From contig FOEK01000008.1 of assembly GCA_900110635.1 (NCBI GenBank), positions 62,001-126,000 of the forward strand: DNA of 64,000 nt, read 5' to 3'. This DNA is from Lachnospiraceae bacterium NE2001. GTDB lineage: Bacteria; Bacillota; Clostridia; Lachnospirales; Lachnospiraceae. Below, piece after piece: positions 1 to 11,255 of the stretch. Within the stretch, counting starts at the first letter, position 1; the number at the start of each line of letters is the position of its first letter. The notes beneath the pieces were generated by a model. That model ran no database searches and was not told where the DNA came from. It was given only the letters and a program-made list of their open reading frames with translations. The translations under genes and the position numbers were made by a program.

Positions 1-3000
1 ACTTATCCCGCAATTCAATCTATGATCAATTCACTTAGCATAAAGAGTCTAATACCTTCCACAATAGGTTTTGGTTCCTTTATTTTTTCTTGTGGAGGAG
101 ATCCAATTAGTTCAGTTATAGGAACTACTATTTCTCTTATATATGACATATTTATACGAACCAATGATGGAAAAATCTATTCAACAATAAAGGCGGCAAT
201 ATATCTTGTCTATTCTGGGCCTGCAATTATTTTTTATCTCACCCATAAATATAGTGGACAAAGATATGATAAGAAAAATCCTTATTTAATAATTATAGCA
301 TTACTATATACTCTATCCTCTTATTCAATTGGATACTTTATTTTTAATAATTTCTTGTATGGATTATATACACCTTTAATTATATATGCACTTGAAAAAA
401 TGGTATACAAAAAGAAACCGCTTCCTTATATCCTGTTTCTATCATTCATAATGATACGAGGGTATTACAGTGCATTTTTACTCTGTGAGTTTGTAGGTCT
501 CTATTTCTTAATCTTAGATCATAATAATATAAAAACTTTCTTTAAAAACGCTCTTCATTTTCTACTAGCAAGTATTCTTGCAGCTGGTTTAGGAGCTTTT
601 AATCTGTTACCCTCATTTCTTTCAATGATCTATTCTCCTTATAGAGAAAACGATGCTATATCATCAAGCTCAGCAAGTAATGGAATCAATATATTTAGTT
701 CTATTTTCAAAACTATTAATCAATATCAAGTTGGCGGAAAATCGATCTATGTTTCAGCAGATAATGGTATGGTAAACATATATGCTGGTTTACTTCCTCT
801 TATTTTTATTGCTATTTATACATTAAATAATAATATAAAGCTCTCAATCAGGATACGTAAACTGTTACTGTGTTTCCTTCTTTTCTGGGCATTTGGAGAC
901 TCTATTTTTAACTTTGTCTTCCACGGCTTCCATCATCAATCAAATGTACCAAATAGATTTTCTATATTCTTTATCTTTATGATTATAAACATTTTTAGTG
1001 AATGTGTATTAGATATCAAGGATATATCCCATAAAAGAATTATCTACGCCATAACAACAGTTTTTATTGCCTTAGTTGCTGTTTGGTCAGCATATCCTGA
1101 AAAAAACTATACTAGTCTAGTATTATCAATCATCTTCTTAACAGCATATATTATTAGCTTTGCTATATCATTTATCAAAAAGCTTGATAATTCTTATCTC
1201 ACTAAGCTTATAGCTTATATATCCGTAATTGAAATAATACTAAGCTCCTTTATTGGCTTTTCGGGAACACTTGGACACTCCAATGAAATACTTGAAGACA
1301 ATGTTAAATCTATCGGAAAACTATTAGACAGTATGGATAACCCTAAAAACAATGTATTTATATCCGAAAACATTACTAGTTCTGGAGATAATTTCAATAT
1401 GGGACAGATCAATGGATTAAATACAATAACCGGATTTAGTTCTGAACTAAGCTCTGAAGTCTTTGATATTGTAAGATTCTGGGGAATATATGCTTCTTCT
1501 AATTCTGTTGCATATTTATCTGGAAATCCAATTGCAGATCTTATGCTGCATGTGAAATATCAATTTGTTAATTCTAACGATTCGGAATATAGAAACTCTT
1601 CAATTTATAAACTAATAGATGAGCATAACAATATGAAGCTATATGAGAACCAATATTATCTACCTGTAGGTTTTATGGTAAAACCTGAAATGCAGGAATG
1701 GGTAGACTCCGATATTGAATCATATTATTCATTTTTAAATTATCAAAATGGTCTGTCTCAAGCAATTTGTGGAAAAGACATATATACAGAAATCAATCCT
1801 GAGGATGATGATTCAAACACTAATATAAGTACTACACTTGATGATTCGAATATCTTAAATTCAAAGAATCTAAATGTTGAAATAAACTTAAACAAGAAAT
1901 ATCAAGGAAAAATATATATCTTCTATAACTCTAGAATGAATTATGTAGGTGAAACTATGGAAAATCAAAATAATCATTTTGATATCACCCTGCATGATTT
2001 TATGATGGAAGGTGAAGAGGTTAATATGAATCTCTTCTTAGGAATTCTAAATGAAGATGTACTAGAAGAAATGCATTCTGTATTAGCTGAGTCATCTATG
2101 TATGATATTCAAAAAGAAAGAACATACTTCACTGGTAAAATAGATGTAAAAAACAGTGGAATAATGTACTTATCTTTACCAAACTATAGTAATATGAAAA
2201 TATATGTTGATGGTAAGGAAACACCTCATTTTAAATATTTGAAATCCACTGGTATAAATATAGACGAAGGAACGCATACTATAAAAGTAGAAGGAACACT
2301 AGGAAATTATTATGTCGGAGTTATCGTGTCTTTAGTAGCTCTAATAATAATTATACTTTATTGTATCCTTATGAAAAAAATATCAAAAAAAGAAGATAAA
2401 TCTAATAATAGTTCAAGTGATGAAAAATATAAAGCTTCAAAACCAGAAAATAATGACACATTTAAAAAAGATTCTTTGATGAATAAACTAAAAATCAAAA
2501 AATTAAACATAACTTATCTATTAGCTTTTATCATACCACTTGCTATCCTTTTTTCATCGATAGTGTACTGTGGATTTAGTCCTTTCGGACCACGCGATGT
2601 ATTTACTGGAAATGATCAGAGCAGTTATCTACACTGGTATTATGAGTTGTATGATCGTGTTCATTCAGGTCTTAGTATAATTGGATTCAGTACTAACTCG
2701 GGAACTGGCTATGATTTCTCGACAGTTCTTACATACTATTTATCAGATCCAACTAACCTACTTGTGCTTTTATTCCCACGTACCGCTCTTCTTACGGTAC
2801 TTAATATCCTTTATGTAATTAAAGGAGCTTTTTCTGGACTATTTATGTGTATTTACCTAACAAATACTAATATTACTCAGCTTATAAACAAAAAATCTAC
2901 TGATAAAACTAAAGAAGAAGGCACAGGGAAAAAGAATAATAAAAAAGATATAGTTATTGGCGGAGGCGATATAGGTCCAAAACCTATTCAGAAGATGCTT

Positions 3001-4899
3001 GATAATATCAATCTACCAGTACTTTCTATGTCATTAGTTTACTCAATTTCAAATTATATGCTAGGACCAGGGTTCAATGTTGCTATGGTAGGTGCAGCAA
3101 TGATGCTCCCACTAGTTATTCTGGGACTTGAGAAATTAGTATATGAAAACAAAAAGAAGATGTATATTATAGCATATGCTCTTTCATTCCTTTTTAATTA
3201 TAAACTCTCTATAATGACTTCAATCTTTTTGATACTATATTTACTTCTACTAGATTTCGAAAGTATTAAAGGATTCCTAAAGGTTTTAATTCGTAAACTC
3301 TATTGCGACTGCATAGTGTTACTTATATCTGCTGTAATAGTTTTAAATAATATATCAAGCAGTTTCTGGAAGGAAGAACTTGTATTACCGGAAAAGCCTG
3401 AACTTCAAGCAAGCGTATTTGATGTTATAAAAATGTTAACAACCAGTATAAAACCAGCAAATATGCTGCTGACTGGAAATAATTTATATATTTATTGTGG
3501 TATTATAACTCTGCTTTTTATGGCATTCTTTATATTTAATAATAATATAAAGTTAAAGTTTAGAATCAAATACTTTGTTATATATATATTACTATTCCTT
3601 GGATTTATGATTCCAACCATTAATTCTATCTTTAACGGATTCACATACTATGATGGACTTATATCTACATATGCATATTTATTCATCTTCTTATCAATTG
3701 GTATATCTTATATAGAATATAATAATTTAAAGGATTCGAAAACTATAAGAATTATAATACCTGCATTTATTACTGTCTGTTTAATTGTAGCCAGTATATT
3801 CCTTTGTCGTTCTTATGACGAATCAAGCTACTTCATTAAATCACTAGAGTTTATATTCATTTATTCAATTGTTGCAATTATTTACAGTAATAAGAGCCTT
3901 GGAAAATGGTTATTAACACTACTAATATGTATTACTCTTATAGTAGAAATGACAAGCTCATTTGTACCAAATATGAAAAAGCTAAGCTGGCTAACATATC
4001 CATACAAAAACATTGACACATATAAAAGTGCTACTTCTATAGAATATATTAGATCAAAATATGGTGACTCATCAATTCTGTTACTAGATCCAATGCAGAA
4101 TCATTACACTCCACTAGAAGTATCACTATTGGGATATGATTACATAGTTTGGAAAGGAGAAAGCAAAAACGCTTATTCAACATTAGAACAAATAGATGAA
4201 TATGAAGGTATTCCAATCTTTAAAAACCTATATAACTATAATTGTTATTTCATAAATAATAATATTGATAAATACAAATACAAAAAATATTCGGTTTTAG
4301 AATCAACAAAAGAACTATCAGAAAACTATTTGCATATGCCAACAACACTCATTCCAATAGATTTTGAAGAAGCTGGCGGAAACTATGCTAACGGAACTAA
4401 CTATATATATATTACACCTTCAGAAGGTGGAGATTTATTCTTCAACTATTCATATGTATCATTTAATAAAGATGCTGATGGTGAAAACAATGTACAGTTC
4501 GTTCAAAGAGTAAATAAAAATCGAGTAAAGTATGAAAAAGGATTATATAAATTCTCACTAGAAAATTACTATACAACAATGAATAATCTCAAGGGATATA
4601 GAATAGATATTAATAAAACCAACACAATAACTACTGATGAATCGGGTTATATAACTATAGGATTACAAAACAGAATCGGATGGTCAATTATAGTAAATAA
4701 TAAAAAGATTAAACCACTTGATTTTATGAATGAAGGAATGCTCATCCCTGTAGAAGAAGGAAACAACACTATAACATTCAACTATACTCCTATACTCTTC
4801 TATATAGGACTTATTACATCAATTCTAACATTAGTTATTCTAATTATCTTCAGAATAATTAGAAAAAAACCGATAGAAAAAAATGAAAATCATGAATAG
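1..4899 (+). CDS. Tandem YfhO-family membrane protein (5' end outside window)
   Basis: The frame is open from base 1, and the codons before the first ATG (position 22) read like the usual YfhO N-terminal region, so the true start lies upstream. Two YfhO-like modules are fused. The first (to about residue 780) has many membrane spans and then a long extracellular beta-rich region closed by a C-terminal span. A charged, Lys/Ser/Asn-rich linker follows (about 785-825). The second module starts with the canonical N-terminal helix, the FSPFGPRD and GNDQSSYLHWYY loop and a YLSDPTNLLVLLFPR-type motif, then repeats the same layout to residue 1625. YfhO proteins are polytopic glycosyltransferase-C-like proteins linked to glycosylation of lipoteichoic acid or other surface polymers. 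The exact substrate cannot be told. A single YfhO is usually about half this length. Confidence 0.85.
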   Translation, partial: TYPAIQSMINSLSIKSLIPSTIGFGSFIFSCGGDPISSVIGTTISLIYDIFIRTNDGKIYSTIKAAIYLVYSGPAIIFYLTHKYSGQRYDKKNPYLIIIALLYTLSSYSIGYFIFNNFLYGLYTPLIIYALEKMVYKKKPLPYILFLSFIMIRGYYSAFLLCEFVGLYFLILDHNNIKTFFKNALHFLLASILAAGLGAFNLLPSFLSMIYSPYRENDAISSSSASNGINIFSSIFKTINQYQVGGKSIYVSADNGMVNIYAGLLPLIFIAIYTLNNNIKLSIRIRKLLLCFLLFWAFGDSIFNFVFHGFHHQSNVPNRFSIFFIFMIINIFSECVLDIKDISHKRIIYAITTVFIALVAVWSAYPEKNYTSLVLSIIFLTAYIISFAISFIKKLDNSYLTKLIAYISVIEIILSSFIGFSGTLGHSNEILEDNVKSIGKLLDSMDNPKNNVFISENITSSGDNFNMGQINGLNTITGFSSELSSEVFDIVRFWGIYASSNSVAYLSGNPIADLMLHVKYQFVNSNDSEYRNSSIYKLIDEHNNMKLYENQYYLPVGFMVKPEMQEWVDSDIESYYSFLNYQNGLSQAICGKDIYTEINPEDDDSNTNISTTLDDSNILNSKNLNVEINLNKKYQGKIYIFYNSRMNYVGETMENQNNHFDITLHDFMMEGEEVNMNLFLGILNEDVLEEMHSVLAESSMYDIQKERTYFTGKIDVKNSGIMYLSLPNYSNMKIYVDGKETPHFKYLKSTGINIDEGTHTIKVEGTLGNYYVGVIVSLVALIIIILYCILMKKISKKEDKSNNSSSDEKYKASKPENNDTFKKDSLMNKLKIKKLNITYLLAFIIPLAILFSSIVYCGFSPFGPRDVFTGNDQSSYLHWYYELYDRVHSGLSIIGFSTNSGTGYDFSTVLTYYLSDPTNLLVLLFPRTALLTVLNILYVIKGAFSGLFMCIYLTNTNITQLINKKSTDKTKEEGTGKKNNKKDIVIGGGDIGPKPIQKMLDNINLPVLSMSLVYSISNYMLGPGFNVAMVGAAMMLPLVILGLEKLVYENKKKMYIIAYALSFLFNYKLSIMTSIFLILYLLLLDFESIKGFLKVLIRKLYCDCIVLLISAVIVLNNISSSFWKEELVLPEKPELQASVFDVIKMLTTSIKPANMLLTGNNLYIYCGIITLLFMAFFIFNNNIKLKFRIKYFVIYILLFLGFMIPTINSIFNGFTYYDGLISTYAYLFIFLSIGISYIEYNNLKDSKTIRIIIPAFITVCLIVASIFLCRSYDESSYFIKSLEFIFIYSIVAIIYSNKSLGKWLLTLLICITLIVEMTSSFVPNMKKLSWLTYPYKNIDTYKSATSIEYIRSKYGDSSILLLDPMQNHYTPLEVSLLGYDYIVWKGESKNAYSTLEQIDEYEGIPIFKNLYNYNCYFINNNIDKYKYKKYSVLESTKELSENYLHMPTTLIPIDFEEAGGNYANGTNYIYITPSEGGDLFFNYSYVSFNKDADGENNVQFVQRVNKNRVKYEKGLYKFSLENYYTTMNNLKGYRIDINKTNTITTDESGYITIGLQNRIGWSIIVNNKKIKPLDFMNEGMLIPVEEGNNTITFNYTPILFYIGLITSILTLVILIIFRIIRKKPIEKNENHE

Positions 4900-5062
4900 A
4901 GATATTAAAAAATCATAAAACAGTAATAAATAAACAAGCATAAACAGTTATAAAAACAAGCATAAAATAGTTGAAAAAAATAAAAACATATATTAAAATA
5001 ACATAAGTTGTGTCTTCCCTAATAAAACTAGGGAATTACAAAGAATAAGGAGGATATTAGAA

Positions 5063-5620
5063 ATGATTTCAGCAGGCGATTTTAGAAATGGTGTTACCGT
5101 TGAAATAGAAGGAAGCATCTACCAGATTATCGAGTTTATGCACGTTAAACCAGGAAAGGGTGCTGCATTCGTTAGAGCAAAGCTTAAAAACATAAAAAAC
5201 GGTGGTGTTGTTGAGAGAACATTCAGACCTACAGAAAAGTTTGAGACTGCACATATTGAAAAAAGAGATATGACATACTCATACAAGGATGGAGAACTCT
5301 ACTACTTCATGGATCCAGAGAGTTACGATATGATTCCTGTAAGTGAGAAGATTATTGGTGACGATATGAAGTTTGTAAAGGAAAATGAAACCTGTAAACT
5401 TCACTCTCACAATGGTGAAGTATTCACAATTGAGCCTCCAATCAACGTTGTACTTGAAGTTACAGAATGCGAACCTGGAGTTGCTGGAAACACAGCAACA
5501 AACGCTACAAAGCCTTGTACAGTTGAAACTGGTGCTACTCTAAATGTTCCACTCTTCGTTAACCAGGGCGACTCAATTAAGATCGATACACGTACTGGTG
5601 AGTACGTATCAAGAGCATAG
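5063..5620 (+). CDS. efp: Elongation factor P
   Basis: A complete 185-residue EF-P with KOW-like N-terminal domain and two OB domains. EF-P binds between the P and E sites and relieves ribosome stalling on consecutive prolines. The tip loop PGKGAAF carries Lys32, the position that is modified in many Firmicutes (for example 5-aminopentanol in Bacillus). The C-terminal signature around [16 protein letters not shown] is intact. A strong AAGGAGG site sits about 10 bases before the ATG. The gene is monocistronic: it is preceded by about 160 AT-rich bases after the YfhO gene and followed at once by a strong terminator. Confidence 0.97.
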   Translation: MISAGDFRNGVTVEIEGSIYQIIEFMHVKPGKGAAFVRAKLKNIKNGGVVERTFRPTEKFETAHIEKRDMTYSYKDGELYYFMDPESYDMIPVSEKIIGDDMKFVKENETCKLHSHNGEVFTIEPPINVVLEVTECEPGVAGNTATNATKPCTVETGATLNVPLFVNQGDSIKIDTRTGEYVSRA

Positions 5621-5649
5621 TAGCTATTATTCAACACCTAATAAATTAA

Positions 5650-5679
5650 AGCATCGGAATTTCCGATGCTTTTTCTTTT
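5650..5679 (+). terminator. Intrinsic terminator after efp
   Basis: A perfect 9-bp stem (5650-5658 with 5662-5670, three-base loop) is followed on the plus strand by a T-rich run (5671-5679). It lies 30 bases after the efp stop. Confidence 0.9.
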
Positions 5680-5680
5680 G

Positions 5681-5719
5681 CTATAAATAAGATAAACCTC
5701 TGGAAACCAGAGGTTTATC
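5681..5719 (-). terminator. Intrinsic terminator of the pilus operon
   Basis: A perfect 13-bp stem (5691-5703 with 5707-5719, AAA loop) lies just beyond the last minus-strand pilus-locus gene. Reading on the minus strand the stem is followed by TTATTTATAG, a modest T tract. With the efp terminator it forms a convergent barrier between the two transcription units. Confidence 0.8.
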
Positions 5720-5731
5720 AATATTGTTTGT

Positions 5732-8700
5732 TTAATTAAGATCAAAGAGTTCAGGCGCAAGTTCAATTCGTATATTCTTGGTCTGTTTACCACCGGAAGC
5801 TGTCTCCATATATACTACAATATATGCAGCATTACCATCTTTACCAACAAAGTATTCGGGTTGTAATGCAAGTAAAGTAACATCCTGAGCATTTTTACCA
5901 ATCTTAACATTTACACCTGTATCAGGATCTATCTTCTTTAGTAATCCTGAAGATACATTCTCAACAGTATCTTCTTTATGACTATAAATCTCTACATCAT
6001 TTCCATCAAATACATTCTTTGCATTAAATGCATCAGTTGCATCATTAGGACGATCATAGAATACTTGAAGTTTCGTTATCTGATCATCAATACAAACTGG
6101 ATAAATTGAGAATTCAGGAACAGCCTTCTTCGATGATACATAATATACATAATCATCTTTATCTGTTTCTGTACCATTTTCATTATCTTGTTCAACACAT
6201 TCAATTACTTCATTATTTGTGAGGCTATCAGGTAATTTATCTGTAGTAGAACTATGATCATGTAACGTAAGTGTAGGCTTCATTGCACCTGATCCACCAG
6301 TTGCAGTATTAAGAATAACATTAATGAAAAGCTTACGCTCATCATTATTAGCTCTATGTATACCAGTAATAATCGAATGACCAGCTCCTGTATAAGTAAC
6401 CTTACCATACTGATATAAGAAGTAATTATTGATACCATCATGTGGATCAGCAGCAAAATTAGTTGAAAGAGAACCAGCAGAACCACCTTCAATAGTATAA
6501 TAAACAACCATCTTAGGATCATTTACATTAGCAGGATATCCTGAACCAGATGTAGGACTTATCTGAAGTCTATTTGCAATCTTAAATGGATACTGAGTAA
6601 TAACTCCTTCATTTGTCTGTTCAGCTTTATCAGAAGCAGCTTGTCCTTCTACCTGAGCTATAGCTCTCCTTGTAGAATGCTTAGCATGCAAAGTCTGATT
6701 ATTTGTTTCACCCTGATAATCATAAACAACAAACTTATTCTTACCTATTGTCTCAGGTTTTGTTGACGCATCCATCTTGAAATTAACATCTCTTATCGTG
6801 TATGTTTTTCCAGTAGTTGCTGCACCTATAGGATCCGAAATATATTGTGTCTCACACTTTGTAATCTGCTGAGTATTATTATCAAATCTAATATCAACTT
6901 TTGAAGTACCTGACATTCCAAATGCATTACTTAAGATTTTGGTCATATTAGGAGTACCTACAGTACTGCCATCATAAGGACCAGAAACCTCTGCTGTTAA
7001 TGTATCATGGAACAATAACAAATTACCAGAATTATTACAATAATTTAATAATGTATAACAAGCTAACTCATTTAGATCCTTATGGCCAAAGTTTTCTGCT
7101 GCACCTAAAGCAACACAAGTCCATATATTTGAAAGGTCAAAAGTTCCAATACGATCTGGACTCTTGGCTGAATTAGATTCAAATACAGAAGAATACTCAG
7201 CATATAATAAATATTTCTGATAAAAATACTGTTCTAATGCTTTTGCATCCCTCCAAGCAACAAACCTACAAGCATAATCATCTATATATGCTAATCCCTT
7301 TGCTGAATCTTTCCATTCACTAAAATAATCATATAATTCACGTTTATCAGGAACAATTGACTTGTCCGCAATATGATTTAAATCTTTTCTTAAATATTCT
7401 TCTGTACCAGGTATTTTATCATCTGTTTTAGAATATGCAATAATATTTTCCAAATTATTTAAAATGTAATCACTACACAAATCACCGGATTTTGAAAAAG
7501 CAGAAATTAACATTTTAACATTATCAGGCGTTGGTGTTGTAGTATAAGTAATTGCGCCTGTACTGGCGTTATAATTTGAAGCACCTATTTTTATCTCTTT
7601 TTCAAGAACCAGAAGAAAATCATTTAAATCATCATCTCCAGTATCATAAACATGTGAACCATCATCATTATTCTTTATCTTAATATCATTAACATTATAC
7701 TTACCATTAATAATATTAATCATAACATTATAATATTTATAGTTCAAATCACTGGCATCTTCATAGGTCTGCTTTCTAGCCTTAATATCTTCTACAGCAG
7801 ACGCACCATTTAATGATTGATAAACGGAATTAACCTCTTTACATAGATTCTCAAATTCATCATGATACATAACATCTACTTCAACTTCATAATCGTCACT
7901 GACATCGTCAAACCAGTTAGTAGACCAATCATCAAGACCAACATAATCTGCACCACTTTCACTATGAATATCCTTCTTCTTGTAATCATCATAATATGTA
8001 TAATCATCAAAATATTTTACTATACCAAATCTATGCTGATGTATACCCAGATTAGTTGAATTAGCAGAATAACTCCAAGATGTATCTATCGTATCTGTAT
8101 CATCATATTTGTCAATCTGCTTGCCAACAACTTTAGCATTAGCATTATCTATATAGTTAGACGTAGCTTTAGCATCCTGATCAATATAAGAATCAGCAGT
8201 ACCAACAGAAACACAACCAGGACCATACTTAGAAGTACTACCAGCATTATAATTTCCATGAAGGATCTTTCTAGAGTGTTGACACTCAGTACATAAATAC
8301 AGTGTATCTTCAGAATTATCAGCTCTATTTACATGCGGCATTATCTGAAGTAAATGAACCTTTTTCTTTTCAGCATAAGCAATCTTACATAAACCAGTAA
8401 CGGAAGCCTTAATACTACTTTCTGTTGCGGTATCACCTGTACCATCAAGCTTTACAATCTCTAGTTTCCAATAAATCGGACCACAATATGTAGATTTAAT
8501 AGCTTTAGACTTAGTCAATTTATCAAACGTAATTTCAGTAATATTATCTGCTGAATACTTAAGCTCAGTCTTATTAAGATTAGCATCATCACTAATAAAA
8601 TCATCAGGATTATTAATTGGATCATTATCAGGATCGGACAAATCCTTAGTAAGCTCAAACCTACTATTTCTATTTTCATCTATATATAGATTAACTCTAT

Positions 8701-11239
8701 AATTTGTAAGGCCAGTCTCAAAAGTCCAATTAACATCATTTAATGTTATATCAGTACTCTTATCACCAACAACATATTCAACAGGTCTCTTCTTTACTAG
8801 AAGACGAGGACGTTGAGTTTTTAGAGCCTCTGATAAATCTATTACATCCTTTTTACCTGTTACACCAGTTTGATTATAATACTGATTAATATCCGTGTCA
8901 TCTTGAGCATCATAAGCATACATATCTCTACCAGCAAAAACAGTAGCATATTCTCCTACTGTCTTTCCATACTGCTGCTGGAAATTAGTAACCTTAATAG
9001 TTTTTGAAGTATCAAATCCCCATAATACATTGGTTTTAGTCTTAATACTATCTAGAAAAGCATGCATATTTGATGTTGGATCAACCTGAGTATTAGAAGA
9101 ACTAAATGAATCAGTAAGCTGTTTAGAAACGATAACAGGCATCTTCTCAGCGTAACTGTTTAATTCATCAAGTTTCTTATTACTGATATCATTTCCTGTA
9201 AGTTTTCCACTTAGATTAGTTCCAGCAAACATATTCTGCCACTGTTCCGTACCAACAGGATATGAATCACCATATCTAAAATACATTGTATACTGATTAT
9301 TGTTATACCAAGTAGCTTTAATACTGGAATTATCGCCACCAATAAATATTGCATCATAATTATCAAGAAGAGTCTTTGTAGATGTATTAAACTCTTCAGT
9401 TGACATATGAACAACATTTACCTCGTTATAAGACAATTTTAATGCATGAGCAATTTTGGCCTTTGAAAGAGTCCAATTATAATAATCACATATTTTATCA
9501 TTATCATTGGTCTTTAACGCATTAATTTTATCTGTAAGTTTCTGAACTCTAGTAGAATTAGAATCACTTACATAACCAGATAGAGGTGTATCATCTCCAA
9601 ATGAAATCTCGTCAGCAGTTGTATTATTCTTTACAGCACTATTTCGAATATAATACATACCATAATCTGAATTATTGAAAGGCTCCCTATAAAAACCTGT
9701 TGTATGGTATAACTTCTTTTTATCATTATCTGCATAAGTCGAAGCTAAAACATCAACAACAGAACCATTTCCACTGGTATCATTACCAAATATTCCAGAA
9801 TTGCCATAGGCTTTTGCAAGTTCAAGATCTATAGGATAACAAGGTTCAATCTCTAGAATAGTGTAAACAGTACTTGAATCACCACCACTATCTGAACCAT
9901 ATATTCCTCTAAATGAACCATTAAGAATAATGTCAGCTATATCTTTAACACCAAGTTTAACCTTAGTCTGAGAATATGTCTGAACCTTATTTTGTGATGT
10001 AACAAGGACATTACCATATCGTGAAACATCATCAGCAGTTGCAAGTTTATCTAGGACATAGGCATAACCAGTAGCTGGATTATCATTCTTTGAATGATAC
10101 TGATTAGCTGATGTATCATAATTAGCATATAATAAATGAACTCCGGACTGAGCTAAACCTGCAAGACAACTATATTGCTCATCCGAAAGAGATGTAGTAA
10201 TTCCCTTTTCTAGAATAATATAATCATAAGTATCTATACCAGCATCATCAGGTAAGTTTTTATAAAAATCAATTAATCCGCTTATACCTACTCTGGTATA
10301 ATTAAACTTTTTAGGTTTAGCCTCTCTTTTATAGTATCCTCTAGAAAGTAACATATCAGAAGCAACATCATCAACACTTGTCTCAGATCCAAGAACAGTG
10401 CTATTAAAACCTAACATCTCGCTTATTTTATAATCAGTACCATCATCAGTACCAATAGCAAGAACCTTTGCATTACTATTAACCCAAACAGACTTCTGAT
10501 AATCACCATGAATTGGATTAAAATGATAATCTGAACCACTATTATTCATAAGGTAGGTATCAGCATCAGTGGGCTGTCTATATGCAGTACTAATATTATA
10601 AAATTCTTTAGATATCAACTCAGCAATAGTTTTATCATCTTTTATACCACTATTATAGGTAAGAGAATAACTATCAATCATCACTGGCTTAAAATCTACT
10701 GTTGCTGCATTAACTATAGCATCCTTAACAGCTTCAGAAAAATCAAGTTTCTCACTATACATATTATTAGGATCATTAGTAATATAGATAAAATCTGCAG
10801 CAGCTATCTTTGCCACAATTTCATCATCAGTAGAATTGTCTTCCTTGACCTGAACAAAAGAATACTCAAACATTTCAGGAACCATCTTAATTTCCTGATT
10901 CTTTGCATAAGAATCAATGATAAGAGTCCTAAACTTACTTGCGGTAGTTGTATCACCCTTTACTAAATATTCAAGTTTAGAAGCAGCACCAGAAGATACC
11001 TCAAGAATATGATAATATTTATCATCTGTCTTACCATACCCACCATTATGAGAATTATCAATAATCCTATCCATCTGGTTCATAGTAGCATCTGTACTTG
11101 ACGCAAATACAACTGAATCAGCAACACGTATACCTTCATTTTCGTCTGCCAAACTAAATGTAAGGAATGTAAATGCACATGCCGAGATATAAATCAATGC
11201 AATTATTGATATAATTAACTTTTTATTAACTCTCTTCAT
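5732..11239 (-). CDS. Giant exported protein, DUF5057-like, last gene of the pilus locus
   Basis: About 1835 residues. The N-terminus has a Lys/Arg-rich start and one hydrophobic helix (residues about 8-28), a signal peptide or anchor. The rest is Asp/Asn/Thr/Tyr-rich and looks extracellular, with repeated short sheets, a CTEC pair and later Cys near the middle, and an LLLFHDTLTAE segment that recalls glutamine-amidotransferase-like folds. It resembles large clostridial DUF5057 proteins. That family call is from memory and uncertain. I chose the start at 11239 because AAAGGA lies about 10 bases upstream. A start at 11269 would overlap the preceding gene and has no ribosome site. As the distal gene of the pilin operon it may be a pilus-associated surface protein or adhesin. 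No catalytic function is assigned. Confidence 0.75.
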   Translation of the reverse strand: MKRVNKKLIISIIALIYISACAFTFLTFSLADENEGIRVADSVVFASSTDATMNQMDRIIDNSHNGGYGKTDDKYYHILEVSSGAASKLEYLVKGDTTTASKFRTLIIDSYAKNQEIKMVPEMFEYSFVQVKEDNSTDDEIVAKIAAADFIYITNDPNNMYSEKLDFSEAVKDAIVNAATVDFKPVMIDSYSLTYNSGIKDDKTIAELISKEFYNISTAYRQPTDADTYLMNNSGSDYHFNPIHGDYQKSVWVNSNAKVLAIGTDDGTDYKISEMLGFNSTVLGSETSVDDVASDMLLSRGYYKREAKPKKFNYTRVGISGLIDFYKNLPDDAGIDTYDYIILEKGITTSLSDEQYSCLAGLAQSGVHLLYANYDTSANQYHSKNDNPATGYAYVLDKLATADDVSRYGNVLVTSQNKVQTYSQTKVKLGVKDIADIILNGSFRGIYGSDSGGDSSTVYTILEIEPCYPIDLELAKAYGNSGIFGNDTSGNGSVVDVLASTYADNDKKKLYHTTGFYREPFNNSDYGMYYIRNSAVKNNTTADEISFGDDTPLSGYVSDSNSTRVQKLTDKINALKTNDNDKICDYYNWTLSKAKIAHALKLSYNEVNVVHMSTEEFNTSTKTLLDNYDAIFIGGDNSSIKATWYNNNQYTMYFRYGDSYPVGTEQWQNMFAGTNLSGKLTGNDISNKKLDELNSYAEKMPVIVSKQLTDSFSSSNTQVDPTSNMHAFLDSIKTKTNVLWGFDTSKTIKVTNFQQQYGKTVGEYATVFAGRDMYAYDAQDDTDINQYYNQTGVTGKKDVIDLSEALKTQRPRLLVKKRPVEYVVGDKSTDITLNDVNWTFETGLTNYRVNLYIDENRNSRFELTKDLSDPDNDPINNPDDFISDDANLNKTELKYSADNITEITFDKLTKSKAIKSTYCGPIYWKLEIVKLDGTGDTATESSIKASVTGLCKIAYAEKKKVHLLQIMPHVNRADNSEDTLYLCTECQHSRKILHGNYNAGSTSKYGPGCVSVGTADSYIDQDAKATSNYIDNANAKVVGKQIDKYDDTDTIDTSWSYSANSTNLGIHQHRFGIVKYFDDYTYYDDYKKKDIHSESGADYVGLDDWSTNWFDDVSDDYEVEVDVMYHDEFENLCKEVNSVYQSLNGASAVEDIKARKQTYEDASDLNYKYYNVMINIINGKYNVNDIKIKNNDDGSHVYDTGDDDLNDFLLVLEKEIKIGASNYNASTGAITYTTTPTPDNVKMLISAFSKSGDLCSDYILNNLENIIAYSKTDDKIPGTEEYLRKDLNHIADKSIVPDKRELYDYFSEWKDSAKGLAYIDDYACRFVAWRDAKALEQYFYQKYLLYAEYSSVFESNSAKSPDRIGTFDLSNIWTCVALGAAENFGHKDLNELACYTLLNYCNNSGNLLLFHDTLTAEVSGPYDGSTVGTPNMTKILSNAFGMSGTSKVDIRFDNNTQQITKCETQYISDPIGAATTGKTYTIRDVNFKMDASTKPETIGKNKFVVYDYQGETNNQTLHAKHSTRRAIAQVEGQAASDKAEQTNEGVITQYPFKIANRLQISPTSGSGYPANVNDPKMVVYYTIEGGSAGSLSTNFAADPHDGINNYFLYQYGKVTYTGAGHSIITGIHRANNDERKLFINVILNTATGGSGAMKPTLTLHDHSSTTDKLPDSLTNNEVIECVEQDNENGTETDKDDYVYYVSSKKAVPEFSIYPVCIDDQITKLQVFYDRPNDATDAFNAKNVFDGNDVEIYSHKEDTVENVSSGLLKKIDPDTGVNVKIGKNAQDVTLLALQPEYFVGKDGNAAYIVVYMETASGGKQTKNIRIELAPELFDLN

Positions 11240-11255
11240 TATTTCACTATCCTTT

